Source: Elephas maximus indicus
Taxonomy: Eukaryota > Chordata > Mammalia > Proboscidea > Elephantidae
Reading direction: 5' to 3'
DNA length: 64,000 bases
Assembly: GCF_024166365.1 (NCBI RefSeq)
Contig: NC_064825.1
Span: 104,670,480 to 104,734,479 of the forward strand
Part shown: piece by piece, positions 1 through 12,522 of the stretch
Position numbering within the stretch: the first letter of the stretch is position 1
Layout of the letters: every line of letters starts with the position of its first letter
Notes under the pieces: model-generated
Databases searched by the model: none
Told to the model about the DNA's origin: nothing
Seen by the model: only the letters and a program-made list of their open reading frames with translations
Made by a program: the position numbers and the translations under genes

Positions 1-237
1 GGAGCAGAGCATGTCCTTTGGACCCAGGGGTCCCTGTGCCTGAGAAGCTCCTTGACCAGGGGAAGAGTGAAAACAAGGACCTTCCTGCAGAGCCAACAGA
101 GAGAGAAAGCCTTTCCCTGGAGACGATGCCCTCAATTTGGACTTGTAACCTACTAGACTGTGAGAAACTAAATTTCTCTTTGTTAAAGCCATATACTTGT
201 GGTATTTTTGTGAAAGTAGCAGTAGATGACTAATACA
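1..237 (+). mobile_element. MaLR/ERVL-type LTR, 3' part
   Basis: This matches the 3' half of the solo LTR at 39681-40198: the shared blocks run from the 'gagaagc-ccttgac' segment through the segment with the polyadenylation-type AATTTCTCTTTGTTAAAG and end in a CA. The element begins before the window, so whether it is a solo LTR or part of a provirus cannot be told. It is a fossil with no coding capacity. Short open frames here are LTR sequence, not genes. Confidence 0.75.
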
Positions 238-1090
238 GCATCTAAAAACAATGACAACAAAGGAGGAAAAGAGTGCAGTCAAACAGCCTGCTGTCTAATT
301 TTAATGATATCTTGTTCTACTATTCCAGAGGTATTTATCCACGAGCAACAGGATATATTGGCTATCACATATGAAGTCTAACACAATCTGATTGTCCAGG
401 ACCACATTTGTTAGAGAGGTTAATGATTTTTCTGAGCTGACATTTCATCAGCAACATTATCAACTATTTTTGCCACTGTGGCAGACAGGTTTTTAAAAAA
501 ATTTTCTAATTCTACTATGCTGTATGAAGGAATTAATGTTCTTAAAAATGGTCAACCCCACCCTGGTTGTTCTGTTATGAGATTTTCATATACTTCTCTT
601 TTGGTTATTGAAAATATTTTGATATCACTCATCCAATGTTGGCTAGCATTTTTGGAATAAATGTCAAAGGAGACACCCATTGGTCCTAAGGTACTTTGCC
701 CTTGCATTCTCCACCCATCTACCCACATGCATAAAGGCCATGCCTAGGAAAGGGACTGCTTAAACCACTGTAATTAGATCCCTCATGTATGAGCACAAAG
801 CCATAAGGCGCACAATGACAGTATTGGTACCAGGCTAGGAACAGAAAAATTTACATGCATTATTCATGTCTCAATAAGATTGTTATTACATATTTTAAGT
901 CTTCCAAACTTGAGTTCTAAGTACAATTCCAGGAATAGGGATTGCCAAAAATAGGATTATTGTATTTGTCATATTTAAGATATACTTCATTTAAGGTTGT
1001 TAAGCAACCCTGAAAACAATAATCATAATACCTGGGTGATTCAGGACAGTATTCAATCAGATACAGTCCTAATTCTCCTCCTTACACAGG
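238..1090. other. Unassigned stretch, possibly env-side end of the class I ERV
   Basis: No gene is seen. The stretch lies on the 3' side of the minus-strand class I ERV whose pol is recognisable further right, so it could be decayed env or 3' LTR. I could not match it to any motif, and no second copy of sequence from the gag-side end of that ERV was found here. Confidence 0.3.
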
Positions 1091-4000
1091 GAACTCGGGG
1101 GTTAACTGCGTTTGCTCCTTTATGATCTGTAACTGGGCATCATATAACTGTGATTGAAGCAAGGAATATTTGGATGAAATGGCATGTTAGGGGATGCCGC
1201 AATTTAACCTTTATTGTTCATTTTAGGGCAGAGCCAAAATTTGTTGTTGGTGAAGGGATAACATGATAGTTTAATATTGGGAAAACTAAAGGGTTTGAAT
1301 TGTCTTGTACAGATTTAAGATTATGATGACATTAAAATCAGTTCAATTCCCTGAACCAGCAACTGATTGAGCCAATTCTGCAAATGCGTTTTCTTCCCAG
1401 GCTAAAGTTAAGATACATACGGAGAAGATTACAGATATCTTAATTAAATCCATAATAATATAGATGAATAACAGGCAATGGATAAAATATACCAACTATC
1501 GAAATTATTGCTCTGATTAAACAGACTAAACCACAGACTTCAACCTAATATATTTAACACTCCCATTTTCAATATACAATTGTTACTGCAGAAAATAAGG
1601 TAAGTTCTTGTAAGTCCTGCTAATTCAGGTAAGTAGATTTTATGACCCTCCACTTTCTGGTATAGGTTGGAGGAAAGGTTCAGCCTTTGGTGGTGGATGA
1701 TTAGTGGTGGTGTGCAGGCAGCATTTAAACTTCAGTTTTACTCCTCCTGCTGGTTCAATAAACCATTTAGAAACTTTGGTTTTCTTCAGCTGGGATAGGT
1801 GTATTCATGACGTTCCTTCCTATAATTTAGCAGCATGATCATTAGTTAATAGAACTAAGTGTGTCCTTTCCCTCAAGATTCAATGCAGTCCTTAATTTGG
1901 TGACATTTCCAATGCACCTAAATCTCCTGGTTCAGGTTTATAATTTGAAGAATTGGAAACCGGTGCGCATATTTGACAAGCATGCTGCAATTGGTAAGCA
2001 TGATCTTTAGTATTGAACTAATCCTTGACAATATTTTACCAGATTAGTAGAAAGGAGATTTGACTCAATAATGTTAACCCCATAAGATAAAGCCATAGTG
2101 CGGCCAGGTATAATTTCAAAAGGAGTTAGCTTGTGAGAATCAAAGAGAGTTGATCTTAAATTCATTAACACCTAGGGAAAAGCTTGAGGCCAAGCCAATC
2201 CTAATGAATGAGTTAATTTAGTTAATTGTTTCTTTACAATGCCATTGGTTCTTTCTAGCAGTCCTGAGAGTTGGGAATGATATGGATAGTGCAAGTGCTG
2301 TAGGACGGGAAAAATTTTGCATATAGCAGTTACTATCTGCCCAGTAAAATGAGTTCCTTAATCACGATAGAGAATTCCTGGAGTACCCCAAATAGGAATT
2401 ATATTTTTCTAAAGTTTCTTAGCCACCAAGCTAGCAGTGGCATTCCTACAAGGAAAAACATCTACACAATGAGAATATTTACAAATTATGACTAATATAT
2501 ATTTGTATCCTCATAAGGGAGTTAACTGAATAAAATCCATTTGCTATTTGAACACAGGTCCAGTAGGAAAAGGTACCTTCCAAGAGGGTGTCTGAGTACT
2601 TTCACTGGATTAAATTCAGCACAGGCTGGGCATTATCTGGCTACCCTATCTGCAACCTTTCAAAAGTGACCCCAATAATGTTTCTTCATTCTTTGTACTG
2701 TCTTGTCTCATCCTAAATGTTCTCTTAAATGAAAACTAGTACCTACTGGATGTGTAAATCCTTAGGAAGTACATATTGATTATTTGGTCCCATCCACAAC
2801 TCTGTTTACTGGTTTATCTTAACATCCTTCAGCTTTCCAAGGATCTTTTTTGGGGGGGAAGGGGCAGTTTCTTAATGCAATGACAGGCTATGCCACTTTT
2901 CTTCCCCCTCTTTTCCTGAATCCTCAATCTGAGGTTCATGTAAGGGAGTATTTGGTCCATTATAACAAATCTGGCATTGGTGTTATCCAAAAAAACATAC
3001 AGGGGGTGAGGGATGATACCTTTTATTTTCAGTTCCTCCAGCCATTGGCATGCATCTAAATTCTGACATTAGTTCACTTCCTACCTCATACAGATAACAA
3101 GCTGCTGCCTTAAAATTTCCCCAGAAACTGTGATCTAAAAAGGCAAGAAAATCTTCCTCTTATATAGATTTGATTTCAAACAGACAAGTTAATAATAATG
3201 TAAAGTGGGGGCCTTGAAGTATTACTGGTCTGATTCCAGGCCTCATCCATAACTGGGTGGTGGCATCTAGATAACACTCTCTTGAGACCCAACTAAGTAA
3301 TTCTTCTGGAGCTAACTTCTGGCATTGTTTTACTATTTGAAAATATGCGAACTCTATGAATGGTGATTGAGAGTTAACAGGTTGAGGAGGAAGACCTCTA
3401 ATTCTTCATTCTTGAACTCTTAGAAAAAAAAAAAAGCCTGTGTTAATTGCCTTAAAATGAGCTGAGCTCTTATTTTCCTCAGTTTGAGACTAAATATTCC
3501 TAAATGGAGGTCTGAGCAGCCAGTTTAGCAGCTTTGTCAGCCAATCTATTCCCGTTTACTTCCTCTGTCTGGTAGCTCTCTTTGGACTGATGAGCTTGTA
3601 TTTTTATTACTGCAATTTCAGAAGGTACTTAAAGATCTTGAAGAAATTCAGCCACTAAAGTGCCATTCTTTGTGGGGTGTCCTGAGAAAGTTAAAAATCC
3701 CCTCTGTTTCTATAACATTCTGAAGTCATAAATTGTTCTATAGCTGTAATGTGATTCAGTGTATATACTGACTGACTGGTCTTGTTTCAACCCACGTGCT
3801 CTGTTAACGCTATAAGCTTGACTCGTTGTGCTGAGGTTACCTCAGACAAGGGTCCACTTTCAAATACCCCTACTGCAACAGTGACGGCATATCCTCCTTG
3901 AAACCTAGAACTAGAAGTTTTGGGTTTTAGGTAGGAGCCGTCTTCAAATAGCACAAGTGGAGGGTTGGAAAGCGAGATTCTTACAGATCTATTCCAGGAG

Positions 4001-5667
4001 ATAAAAGTTGATCCGTTAAATCAAAACAGTCATGATCAACGTCATTATCATTGGGATCAGGTGTAAAGGTAGCTGGATTTAAGGCCCCTACTGTGTGTAA
4101 TCTAAGGTTGGGGGGCAGCTAGAGCTTCATATGAAGTTAGTCGGCTAGCAGAAAAGTGTTGGGTTATAGTATAATTTCAGATAGCAGAAACAGCATATAA
4201 AACACATATTAGTTCCCAATACTACATCAGTGGTTGTCTCTACTAATTTGGCAGCATCTGCAACCACTCAAAGACATGAGGATAAGCTCTGGCTATTGTA
4301 TCTAATTGTACACTTTAACACAGGTTTCTGTCTGTCTTCATGCTTCTGAGTTAAGACAACAAAGGCATTCACTTTTCTTTCAAAAACAGAAAGAGAGAAA
4401 TCTAAAGAATAGTTAGGGAATCCAAGAGCTGGAGTGTGAGTTAGAGATTCTTTTAATTTAGTTATGGCTTGCACAGCTTCCATAGATGGCTTGAAAGGTT
4501 CAGGGATATTACCCTTAAAACATACATAAAGAGGTGGTGCTAAAAAAAGATATTTGATATCCAGACTCTATAATATCCACGCAATCATAAAAATACCCCT
4601 GTTTTTTTGTTGTAGGTATAGAGTAGGAAAAGATTATTTCTTTTCATTTGGGGTCAGTTGAGATTCCTTCTGATGAGATTAAATGACCAAGGTATTTTAC
4701 TAGTGGAAGGGCAAGCTGTAATTTTTTTCCCTGGATACCCTATGCCCTCTATCAGCCAGATGATGTAATAACAGAAGACTATTTTTTTTTTTTTTTTTTT
4801 ATCCTGTATATTACTTGCTTGGTATTTTAACAGTCTAAGAGATCATCAACATACTGGAGTAACAGATTTATGTCAAGCTGTAAAGACAAGTCAGCATGTA
4901 AAAACTGGGAAAAGTAGATGGGGCTCTCAGTGAACCCCTGGGGCATGACAGTCCAAGAATATTGCTGATTATCCCATGTAAAGACAAAAAAAAAAAAAAA
5001 AGGCTGCCTGGATGAACCGGAATACTGAAAAAGCACTACAGAGGTCAATGACTGTAAACCATGCAGCAGATGGCAGAATTTGGGCTAATAGTAAATGTGG
5101 CTTTAGAGCAACAGGGGTTCAAGGGATAACAATGTGGTTAATAGCTCTAAGACTTGTACAAATCGTGAATCACAGTTATTATGTTTTCTAACAGGAAATA
5201 CTGGGGTATTACAAGGGCTAGTACATGGAACAATTAATTCCTTCTCTAAAAAGTCTTGTGTGATTGGTTTCAGTTCTTCCTTTGCTTCTGGTTTTAAAAG
5301 GTATTGAGACACTGTAGGTAAGCATTTAGTGGGGTCTGTTTGGACTTTAGTAGGCTCAGCTGATAGAATGCAGCAGATACCAGTTGATGAGGAAGCCCAT
5401 AATTCAGATGGTATTTCATGAGGAATTTGAGTCTCTCTTTCTAAGGGCAAGGCACCGTCATCCTCCAATACCAAAAGACCTTGTAATAAACAAAGGGTTT
5501 ATTCTATCTCAGGCACCTGGGTCTTACCTTCATTTTCAGCATCAGGGAAATTGAGTAATATATCCCTGCTTCTGTAAACAGAATGTGGCATTTCCATTTG
5601 GAAAGAAAGTTATGACCCAACAAATTCACAGGAATACTATCAGTAAAAATGGGTGGAAGTCTACTTT

Positions 5668-6887
5668 GTTGTTGCTGTTAGGTGCCGTTGAGTCAACTCC
5701 TACTCATAATGGCCCTATGTACGACAGAACAAAACACTGCCTGGTCCTGCACCATCCCCACAATCATTGTTATGCTTGAGCCTATTGTTGTAGCCACCAT
5801 GTCAGTCCATCTTGTTGAGGGTCTTCATCTTTTTTGCTGACACTCTACTCTACCAAACACAATGTTCTTCTCCAGGGACTGGTCCCTTCTGATAACATGT
5901 CCAAAGTATGTGAGATGAAGTCTCATTATCCTTGCTTTCTAGGGTGCATTCTGGTTGTGCTGCTTCCAAGACAGATTTTTTCACACTTCTGGCATTCCAT
6001 GGTATATTCAATATTCTTCACCAACACCACAATTCAAAGGTGTAAATTCTTCTTCAGTCTTCCTTATTCATTGTCCAGCTTTCACATGCATATGATGCAG
6101 TTGAAAATACCATGGCTTGCGTCAGGCACACCTTAGTCTTCAAGGTGACATCTTTGCTTTTCAACAGTTTAAAGAGGTCCTTTGCAGCAGATTTGCCTAA
6201 TACTATGTGTGTTTTGATTTCTTGAGTACTGCTTCCATGGCTGTTGATTGTGGATCCAAGTAAAATGAAATCCTTGACAACTTCAGTCTTTCCTCTGCTT
6301 ATCATGATGTTATTTATTGATGCAGTTGTGAGGATTTTGTTTTCTTTATATTGAGGTGTAATCCATACTGAAGGCTGTGGTCTTTAATCTTCATCACTAA
6401 GTGCTTCAAGTCCTCTTCACTTTCAGCAAGGAAGGTTGTGTCATCTGCATAAAGCAGATTGTTAATGAGTCTTCCTCCAATCCTGATGACCTGTTCTTCT
6501 TCATATAGTCCAGCTTCCTGGATTATTTGTTTACCATACAGATAGAATAGGTATGGTGAAAAGATACAACCCTGACACACATCTTTCCTGACTTTAAACC
6601 ACTCAGTTTCTCCTTGTTCTGTCTGAACTACCGCCTCTTGAAGTATGTACAGGTTACTTATAAGCACAATTAAGTGTTCTGGAACTCCCATTCTTCTCAA
6701 TGTTATCCATAATTTGGTATGATCCACGCAGTCAAATGTTTTTGCATCCTCAATAAAACACAGGTAAACATCCTTCTGGTATTCTCTGCTTTCAGCCAGG
6801 ATCCATCTGACATCAGCAATGATATCCCTGGTTCCAAGTCTTCTTCTGAATCTGCCTTGAATTTTTGGCAGTTCCCTGTCAATATAC
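5668..6887 (-). mobile_element. RTE-clade LINE, 3' end portion (left piece)
   Basis: This is the 3' part of an RTE (BovB-like, afrotherian) LINE on the minus strand. It begins at the 3' tail (GTTGTTGCTGTTAGGTGCC on the plus strand) and runs up into the RT domain. Minus-strand reading gives ADDTTFLAESEEDL, the RTE form of the YADD region, followed by the KVCLTQAMVFSTASYACESW block. Other frames and stops interrupt it, so it is dead. It sits inside the class I ERV pol and continues at 7895 after a solo LTR. Confidence 0.88.
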
Positions 6888-7894
6888 TGTTACTGCAAAT
6901 CACGGATTCAAGCTGCCTGCCGCAAAGCCAATAGTGAGATAGGAGGAGGTAAGCAGCAAGAGGGCTTTATTGAACACTGGTGTCCAAGGAACAGAGGGGG
7001 TTAACTTTCTCCCAAATTCTAACTATAAAGAACTAATGGGAGGGTCTTCTAGGGGGAAGGTCAGGGTTACCTAATGTTTTTAAGCACATAGCCCACAGAT
7101 GGTCCTATACATAACAAAACAACTACAAGAAACTCTTTATTAAACTGAAGATATGCATGTCAGACATTTGGACTCTCATCTGTATGTTTGTAACAGGCTG
7201 AAAAAAACTTACACAAGAATCTCTCAGTTAGTGGAACTGCTCTGCCAAGTCCACTCTGACTGAGATAAGGAGCAAGAAAGAAAGTTGCAGATCAAAAATG
7301 CCAGGCAGCCTTCCTAGCTGCCATCTTGCAGGCTGAAGTTCATTTCTCGAGAGAACAAAGAAGAGAAGAGAGGCCAAGCCCACAGGAGCAGAGAGAGCTC
7401 CGCACCCCTTTGGAAAAGACCAGTGCAGCTGGTGCAATAAAAAATGCATAGAGATTACTTAGCGCATCATTATGGGATTATGTCCCATTATGTCAAGCTC
7501 TCAATCACCTGTTTTGAATAGGAGAAAACACTTTGTAAGGTATTAGGGTCACAGGACATTTTCAATTTTGAGATGCTACTAGGTCTAATTGGGGGGAGTT
7601 TCAGAACTAAAATTAAGCACTCTATAATCCAATTAAACTTACTCAAATTACCTGTACTCTCATAATAACATTTGACTTCTGTTGAAGTTTGCCATTTGCA
7701 AAACAAAGCTCAGTCATGTTTGTTATGTTAAGAGTGCAACAGGGTGCTCAGCCATATCTTGAACAGAACTTGCATCATTTTTCAAAGGCTAGAGATTAAC
7801 CACAGCTTATACAGCTATACTAAAACAAACTACAAAATCTATTCCCTCTTCTTTAATATTAAAACACTGAAGAAAATGTATTTTCTCTACTTCA
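6888..7894 (-). mobile_element. Solo LTR nested in RTE
   Basis: The segment has TG...CA ends (TGTTACTGC at 6888, TTCA ending at 7894) and is flanked by the 4-bp direct repeat ATAC at 6884-6887 and 7895-7898. It interrupts an otherwise continuous RTE sequence. On the minus strand an AATAAAG followed by CCCTCTTGCTGC looks like the R/U5 boundary, which fixes the orientation. A 4-bp TSD is usual for class I ERVs. No internal retroviral sequence is present, so it reads as a recombined solo LTR of about 1.0 kb. Confidence 0.7.
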
Positions 7895-8294
7895 ATACTG
7901 CTGCAGCTGCTTTTGAAAGATCGTCAGCAAAATTTTGCTTGCATGTGATATTAATGATATCGTTTGACAATTTGCACATTCAGTTGGATCACCTTTTTTG
8001 GGAATAGGCATAAATATGGATTTTTTCCAGTTGGTTGGCCAGGAAGCTGTCTTCCATATTTCTTGGCATAGATGACTGAACACTTCCAGTGCTGCATTCA
8101 TTTGTTGAAACATCTCATCAGATACTCTGTGAATCCTCAAAGCCTTGTTTTTTGCCATTGCCTTCAGTTCAGCTTGGACTTCTTCCTTCAGTACCATCAG
8201 TTCCTGATCATATGCTACCTCTTGAAATGGTTGAATGTCAACTAATTCTTTTTGGTACAATGACTCTGTGTATTCCTTCCATCTTCTTTTGATT
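7895..8294 (-). mobile_element. RTE-clade LINE (right piece of the 5.7-8.3 kb copy)
   Basis: It continues the RTE reading frame region of 5668-6887: minus-strand sequence encodes the PIPKKGDPTECAN-type motif N-terminal to the RT core, preceded by a block resembling YQKELVDIQPFQEVAYDQE. The similarity stops at about 8294, so the copy is 5'-truncated. Sequence to the right returns to the class I ERV. Confidence 0.82.
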
Positions 8295-9028
8295 TTTATT
8301 GCTTCTGAAGAAATTGGTATGAGTAAAGAACGGCCTAATTTTTTCCTCATTGGAAATCTCTCTGACACCAGAAGTCTGAGTGCTGCAGGGAAGAGGCCTT
8401 TCTTTGCAAACTTGTAGGGTTAATTGCTAACAGTGATACACCCACGTTCGTAAGGGAGGTACGATGCTCCTCATTTACTTGAAGCATTGTTTCTCCACAT
8501 TTGAAAAAGGGAACTGCGGTCAAAGCCTCTGTAAGCTCGGCAGAGCATTGTCACATTGATTTTCCTAAAGATGGTGCAGAAGGAGTCACCTTTTGTTTAT
8601 TCTTAAGCTTAAAACATTCCATTTTAAAGTGACCAGGTTTCTGACAATAGTTACAGATCATGAGAGCAGCATTATTGGTGAGAGAATTCCCTTGCTTTGG
8701 CTTTGCTCCCATAGGCTTCTGTAATTGCTGCAACTGGAGAGCCATTAACTATTCTTTATTTTCTTTTTCACTCAGACTTTTTCTTTTGCCTTTCCAGAGT
8801 TTGGTTTAGTTTATACGCTAAAGTGGATAATTCAGAAGTATCAATTTAACTGATGCTTCTTTTTTTTTATCATTTGGGCTAATTCAGGTCTTAATTCACC
8901 TACAAATATTGAATTATAGGCAATCTTACCCCCTTCACGAGTAATTTTTCAACCTGAATGTTCTATAATCATTTTAGCTAACCTATTGGAGTCCTGACTT
9001 ATTAAGTAGTTCCCCACCAGCCAAAAAA

Positions 9029-9112
9029 AAACCCTATGGCGGAGTTGTACTTTGTAACAGACAGGGTCACCATGAGTCTTGATAGACCCCACAGCACACC
9101 ACCACCACCAGT
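9029..9112 (+). mobile_element. AfroSINE fragment (3' half)
   Basis: Sequence resembling the SINE segment from AACCCTATGG through TCACCATGAGTC to a GCAC-rich end. It is diverged and lacks the tRNA-like head. It is called from alignment by eye with the better copy at 9350, so confidence is modest. Confidence 0.5.
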
Positions 9113-9349
9113 CACTAGCAAGTCCATGTGAATGAGTTTTATCAGCAGGCTTCCCCCATTAATGCCAAGCCAGTGTGGGGCATAGGAGAATAGATGAGTT
9201 AGGAAAAGGAAGGAGAGGGCACTTGCAGCCACAGAGTATTTCCTGAGGTAAACAAAGCCATATATTGGGAGACTTGGGGTAGAGGGAGATGTGTGGATGC
9301 CTAGGAGCAGAAATGAAGGGTGGTCAGGAACTGGGGGTCAGAAATTTCT

Positions 9350-9503
9350 GGAGTCCTGGTGGCACAGGCACGCTACAGCTGCTAACAAAAAGGTTGATAG
9401 TTCGAATCCACCAGCTGCTCCTTGGAAACCCTATGGACAGTTCTACCCTGTCCTACAAGATAGCTATAGGTCGGAATAAACTCGACAGCAATTTTTTTTT
9501 TTT
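9350..9503 (+). mobile_element. AfroSINE
   Basis: It has a tRNA-like head (CCTGGTGGCACAG, then GTTCGAATCCACC as box B), a body with CCTTGGAAACCCTATGG, and the typical end TAGGTCGGAATAAACTCGAC followed by a homopolymer run. It lies inside the gag region of the minus-strand class I ERV. Confidence 0.9.
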
Positions 9504-10950
9504 AATCTCATAGACAGATTTTTTTTTTTGCTTGATTGCAAGTGTGTAATTTTGTGCAATTGATGGGGGGGGGGGGAATTTGAAGAAACAGCCTAAAAGT
9601 TCTCCCGTTAATTTCTTGGTTTCTGTCTTGACAGTTATACCTGAGGCACATCTAGGAACACTTAAAGTGTTTTCAGGATCTACCACCAATGGGCATGACA
9701 GGGACCTAACAACATGTTTATTAAATTATATATATCAGCATCACTGGGCTTATATATTTCAGCTAATATCTTAAATTCATGACTAAATTTGTGAGGATTT
9801 TCTCTTGGAGCAGAGGACTCTTTTACGATGGGCCTAAGTTCAGCCTTAGACCATGGGTAGAAGAAGACCTCAGGGTTCCCACCTTTGGCCCGTTGTTTAA
9901 CTGTCAAGGGCATGGTGGGTCCAATATCTCCTGATCTTTTAAATGGCATTTCAGGCAAAGCCAAATTCTCTAAGTCTGCATGGAGATAGGAAGGCAATGA
10001 TTTGACTGAGTCCAATATTTTACTGCCTTCCAACCTTTTTTTTTTTTGCAATATTTGAATTTGTTTGGCTTGCTTAGATACTGTCATGATGTTTACGTCT
10101 CAAAATCTCAAAATATCAACTGCAAAAAAAAAAAAATTCCCACTGTGGTTGCTTTACATAAGACCCTTGACTTTCTAATTTACATCTCAAATATAATATT
10201 TTAGCTGAATCAAAACGTCCTCATAGGAGCCACTGTTCAGCCTCACAGTCCTTAGTGAGATTGTGCCATTTTTTCTAAATATTGACCAACAGTGGCACCA
10301 AAGTTTTAAATTATATAGGCATCAGGGTTCCCGGATGAGGGGCTTTTGTCACTCTTGTTATTATTATTTCCCATTTTCTTTTGTTAGCTAACACAGAAAA
10401 GAACAGGAGACAAAATAGAGAAATAGAAAAACAACCATAAAATCAGGAACAGCAGTTTTACCAAAAGACCTCCAGATGAAGCTCTCAAACAAAACTCTCA
10501 TAATGAAGCTTCAAACAAAAAAGTTGCCAAACCAGTGTTTATAACAAAAAACAACAACAAATATGTCACAAGAATATTTCCTATTGTGCAGAAAGGCCAT
10601 AAAGTTCCTACTTCGATACTGCTTACCTGAGATGGAGGATCTCTGAAGGGAACACAGAGTGCAAGAAGCTGAATACAATGGGCCCCCTGTGGCATCAACA
10701 AGCAGTTCAAGCCTTCTGTAGATCTGACAAGGAATTTGCTAGTGAGGACTCTGCTCATGCTCCGCCAGTCTGCTGTAGAAAAACAACTTTCACCAAAGCC
10801 TTGTGCAATAAAGAGATTTTTGTTGCAACATATTAGAAAACAAAGATGGGAAAATGGCTGAAAGCACTTCAGCTATAAATGGACCATGATTCAAAGAAGT
10901 ACATTCTATAAGTGCTTTTTGTATGATTTTGACAGGTGCTGATTCTTTAT

Positions 10951-11377
10951 GAGTAAATGACTTACAGACTATGATTGGTTAAAGTAAAGACAAAGAACTA
11001 AGATCATGATTGGGTGACCTTGTTTTTCTTTTCTAACAATTTGTTCTTTCAGCTCAGGTGTCCTAGGTCCGTCATTTGGTAGTTGTTTTTTATTTGTTAC
11101 GTGGGCTACATATAATATAGGATAGATCTTCACCTCGTTTACTGGGGTAAATCGATATTTAGTTTTGGTACGTACATCCACTGTCCATTGAACTGGTTTG
11201 ATCACACTGTCCACTTCTTTGATGTAGTGTTTTTTTTTTTTTTTTTTTTCGTATTTTTCCAAGCTTTTCAGATTCAGACAAACAAGTTGGCCTTTTGTGG
11301 TTATGGCCTGCTATGGTTAGGTTAATCCTTTATCATCAGATGTTACCAAACTCCTTCCAAAATTGTTTTTCCAGGTT
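10951..11377. other. Unassigned interval right of the class I ERV
   Basis: No gene or named repeat is recognised. A minus-strand open frame of 97 codons at 10969-11262 has a lysine run at its start that is simply a poly(A) tract and shows no family motif I know. It may belong to the outer end of the ERV or to a separate decayed insertion ending in the T-tract near 11230. Confidence 0.3.
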
Positions 11378-12125
11378 TGAAAGCTTAGGACTGTAGTCTC
11401 ATGGGACAACACAGTCAATTGGCATGACATAGTTCCCCAAAACATGATCTGCATCCTAGCGAAGTGAGTAGCGTCTGGGATGTTAAAAGCTTATGAGCAG
11501 CCATCTAAGACACAACTACTGGTATCTAGTTGCTGGGAACAAAACAGTAAGAAGGTAACCAAAAGCTCAAAGAACAAACAAGTCTACGTGAGCCACATCT
11601 ACCCTGAGACCAGAATTAGATGGTGACTCACTACCACCACTGACGGCTCTGATTGGGGTCATAAAAGATAGTCCCAATAGAAAGGGAGAAAAATGTGGAG
11701 CAAAACTCACATTATTAGAATAAAAAAGCCACACAAACTGGAATAGTAGAGAATAGAGGGCTTCTTGAGACTATCAACCTTAGACACCCTCTAAACCTAG
11801 AGCCAAACCTAACCCCTTAGAACACCTTTTAGCGAAATAGAAGAGTGGCACTCAAAAGATATTACCCATAAGGTCTGTGTTCTACTTAAAAACCATTTGT
11901 ATAAGACCAAAAAGTCAATAAATTACTCAAAAGCAAAGATAAGAAGATAAGGGGGCAGGGGAACTAGAGTACTGGAAATGGAACAAATAGAAAATAGTTC
12001 AAGAGCATGTTGACACATTATGATAAATGTAACTAATGTTACTAAACAATTTGTGTGAAAAATGTCAAATGGGAGCCTAACTTGCTGTGTAAAGTTTCAC
12101 CAAAAACGCAATAAAATATTTAAAA
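11378..12125 (+). mobile_element. L1 LINE, 3' UTR
   Basis: This matches the 3' UTR of the window's other L1 copies. Shared blocks include CAGTCAATTGGCATGACA, GTGAGTAGCGTCTGGG followed by TTAAAAGCTTATGAGCAGC, and the CATCTA...ACCCTGAGACCAGAATTAGATGG region seen again near 60.7-60.96 kb. It ends in AATAAAATATTTAAAA. It is non-coding and more diverged than the L1 at 57-61 kb. Confidence 0.7.
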
Positions 12126-12164
12126 TATATATATGCATTTTTCCACTAAATAGAGAGTAATATA

Positions 12165-12352
12165 TATTTTGGTTACAACATACCCAATAAAGGGCTAATC
12201 TCTAAAATCTGCAAGATACTGCAACGTCTCAACAACAAAAACAAGAGTAATGCAATTAAAAAATGGGCAAAGGATATGAACAGACCCTTCACAAAAGAAG
12301 GCATTCAGGCTGCTAACACATACAGGAGGAAATGCACATGATCATTAGCCAT
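12165..12352 (+). mobile_element. L1 ORF2 C-terminal part, left of the SINE
   Basis: It starts in the region that also begins the C-terminal ORF2 segment of the 57-61 kb L1 (ATCTCTAAAATCTGC, then AATTAAAAAATGGGCAAAGG). It is interrupted at 12353 by a minus-strand AfroSINE and resumes at 12524. It is truncated and non-functional. Confidence 0.85.
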
Positions 12353-12522
12353 CAAAACCCAAAACCAAACCCATTGCTGTCGAGTCAATTCTGACTCATA
12401 GCGACCTTGTAGGACAGAGTAGGACTGCCCCATAGAGTTTCCAAGGAGCTCCTGGTGGATTTGAACTGCTGACCTTTTGGTTAGCAGCTGTAGCGCTTAA
12501 CCACTACACCACCAGGGTTTCC
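12353..12522 (-). mobile_element. AfroSINE with 10-bp target duplication
   Basis: A full-length minus-strand copy: A-rich tail at left, GTCGAGTCAATTCTGACTC, then the tRNA-like head ending CACCAGGGTTTCC at right. It is flanked by CATTAGCCAT at 12343-12352 and 12523-12532. Removing it restores the continuous L1 ORF2 sequence seen at 59930, so this is a clean insertion. Confidence 0.95.

Larger units (their letters stand above)
1091..10950 (-). mobile_element. Class I (gammaretrovirus-like) endogenous retrovirus, broken
   Basis: On the minus strand the parts follow retroviral order from right to left. A gag start reading MGNNNNKSDK lies near 10374, capsid-like sequence at about 9680-10087, and a nucleocapsid zinc knuckle (CNYCQKPGHFKMEC) within 8551-8745. 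Reverse transcriptase (RT) is at about 4827-5474, with TVMPQGF and a YVDD core. RNase H is at about 3480-4483, and an integrase core resembling the D-x-GTHFTGQ block lies near 2340-2400. The pol motifs are those of class I ERVs. The copy is old and heavily interrupted. It carries an RTE LINE (5668-8294), a 1.0 kb solo LTR inside that LINE, and SINE material near 9.0-9.5 kb. LTR limits are not certain on either side; the right limit given is approximate. Confidence 0.8.

Noticed and set aside
10969-11262. 97-codon minus-strand frame beside the ERV
   Set aside because: Its lysine-rich start is a translated poly(A) tract and no family motif is seen.
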